Shown: piece after piece, positions 63,867 to 64,000 of the stretch
Numbering within the stretch: the first letter of the stretch is position 1
Layout: every line of letters starts with the position of its first letter
Assembly (NCBI RefSeq): GCF_000231385.2
Contig: NC_018515.1
Location: forward strand, 3,492,501-3,556,500
DNA: 64,000 nucleotides
Direction: 5' to 3'
Source: Desulfosporosinus meridiei DSM 13257
GTDB lineage: Bacteria > Bacillota > Desulfitobacteriia > Desulfitobacteriales > Desulfitobacteriaceae
The notes under the pieces: model-generated
Database searches by the model: none
Seen by the model: the letters and a program-made list of their open reading frames with translations, nothing else
What the model was told of the DNA's origin: nothing
Made by a program: the position numbers and the translations under genes

Positions 63867-64000
63867 TGCCCAGCCACTCCTTTACTGCTGCCACTTCTTC
63901 CTCTGAAAATGCTTTTTCCGTTGTATACGTTTCGTAAAGACACATCACTTTATCGCGCCTGGGAAGTATCTGTTCAAGCTCAGATTCAGACTCCGATGCT
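63853..64000 (-). CDS. 3' end of the partner gene of the Rad50-like ATPase (continues beyond window)
   Basis: The last 48 codons read 'SELEQILPRRDKVMCLYETY' and 'FSEEEVAAVKEWLGNAKN'. The stop lies inside the ATPase gene, so the two are translationally coupled. Too short to assign a family. Confidence 0.6.
   Translation of the reverse strand, partial: ASESESELEQILPRRDKVMCLYETYTTEKAFSEEEVAAVKEWLGNAKN

Overview
The window looks like a chromosome segment of an anaerobic spore-forming Bacillota, probably Clostridia and most like Desulfitobacterium or its relatives. This is inference from gene content: cell-wall-binding-repeat-2 protein, an AbfD-like iron-sulfur flavoprotein, a SpoIIM-like protein, strong GGAGG ribosome sites with frequent TTG/GTG starts, and many IS, intron and integrase remnants. 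No rRNA, tRNA or CRISPR array was seen.

Layout. 1-3.5 kb: 3' part of a cell-wall-binding surface protein, an integrase relic, and an AbfD/HpaB-family dehydratase-like enzyme. 3.7-5.9 kb: HepT relic, an MqsR-like toxin with a zinc-finger/HTH/Panacea antitoxin behind a promoter built from two interleaved inverted repeats, and an IS66 tnpA relic. 6.0-15.7 kb (all minus strand): an ectoine/hydroxyectoine-type uptake and breakdown locus. One unit is ehuB-ehuC-ehuD-ehuA plus an SHMT-like PLP enzyme; a GntR/FCD regulator follows; the second unit is a metal-site-less M24 hydrolase (DoeA-like), an M20 deacylase and an aldehyde dehydrogenase. Both units carry the same 17-bp GntR-type operator and a similar covarying hairpin. 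The SHMT-like enzyme suggests a route in which hydroxyectoine's beta-hydroxy diamino acid is split to glycine and aminoacetaldehyde.

16-18.4 kb: DUF3102 coiled-coil protein and a GNAT toxin-like pair. 18.7-25.6 kb: RDD and SpoIIM-like membrane proteins, then a MoxR-DUF58-DUF4350-DUF4129 operon with another membrane protein. 26-45 kb: accessory mosaic with a PemK pair, a SLOG protein, XRE regulators, two broken DUF3102 copies, a PadR/permease pair, BlaI/M56 sensor, secreted proteins, an ECF sigma/anti-sigma pair with a 563-bp segmental duplication, and fragments of sbcD, ABC, BceAB, group II intron RT, LytTR-type regulator and Fic genes.

45-64 kb (all minus strand) is a defence island: Kiwa (KwaA, KwaB); an SMC/kleisin/KITE trio of Wadjet type in which a Ser/Thr kinase fusion occupies the place normally held by the JetD nuclease; a three-gene McrBC-like operon (coiled-coil protein, McrB-type AAA+, DUF2357-type nuclease); an IS transposase relic; and a Rad50-like zinc-hook ATPase with the tail of a partner gene. 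Six copies of an 82-86 bp nested palindromic element, five of them here and in the mosaic beside broken genes, punctuate 29-61 kb.
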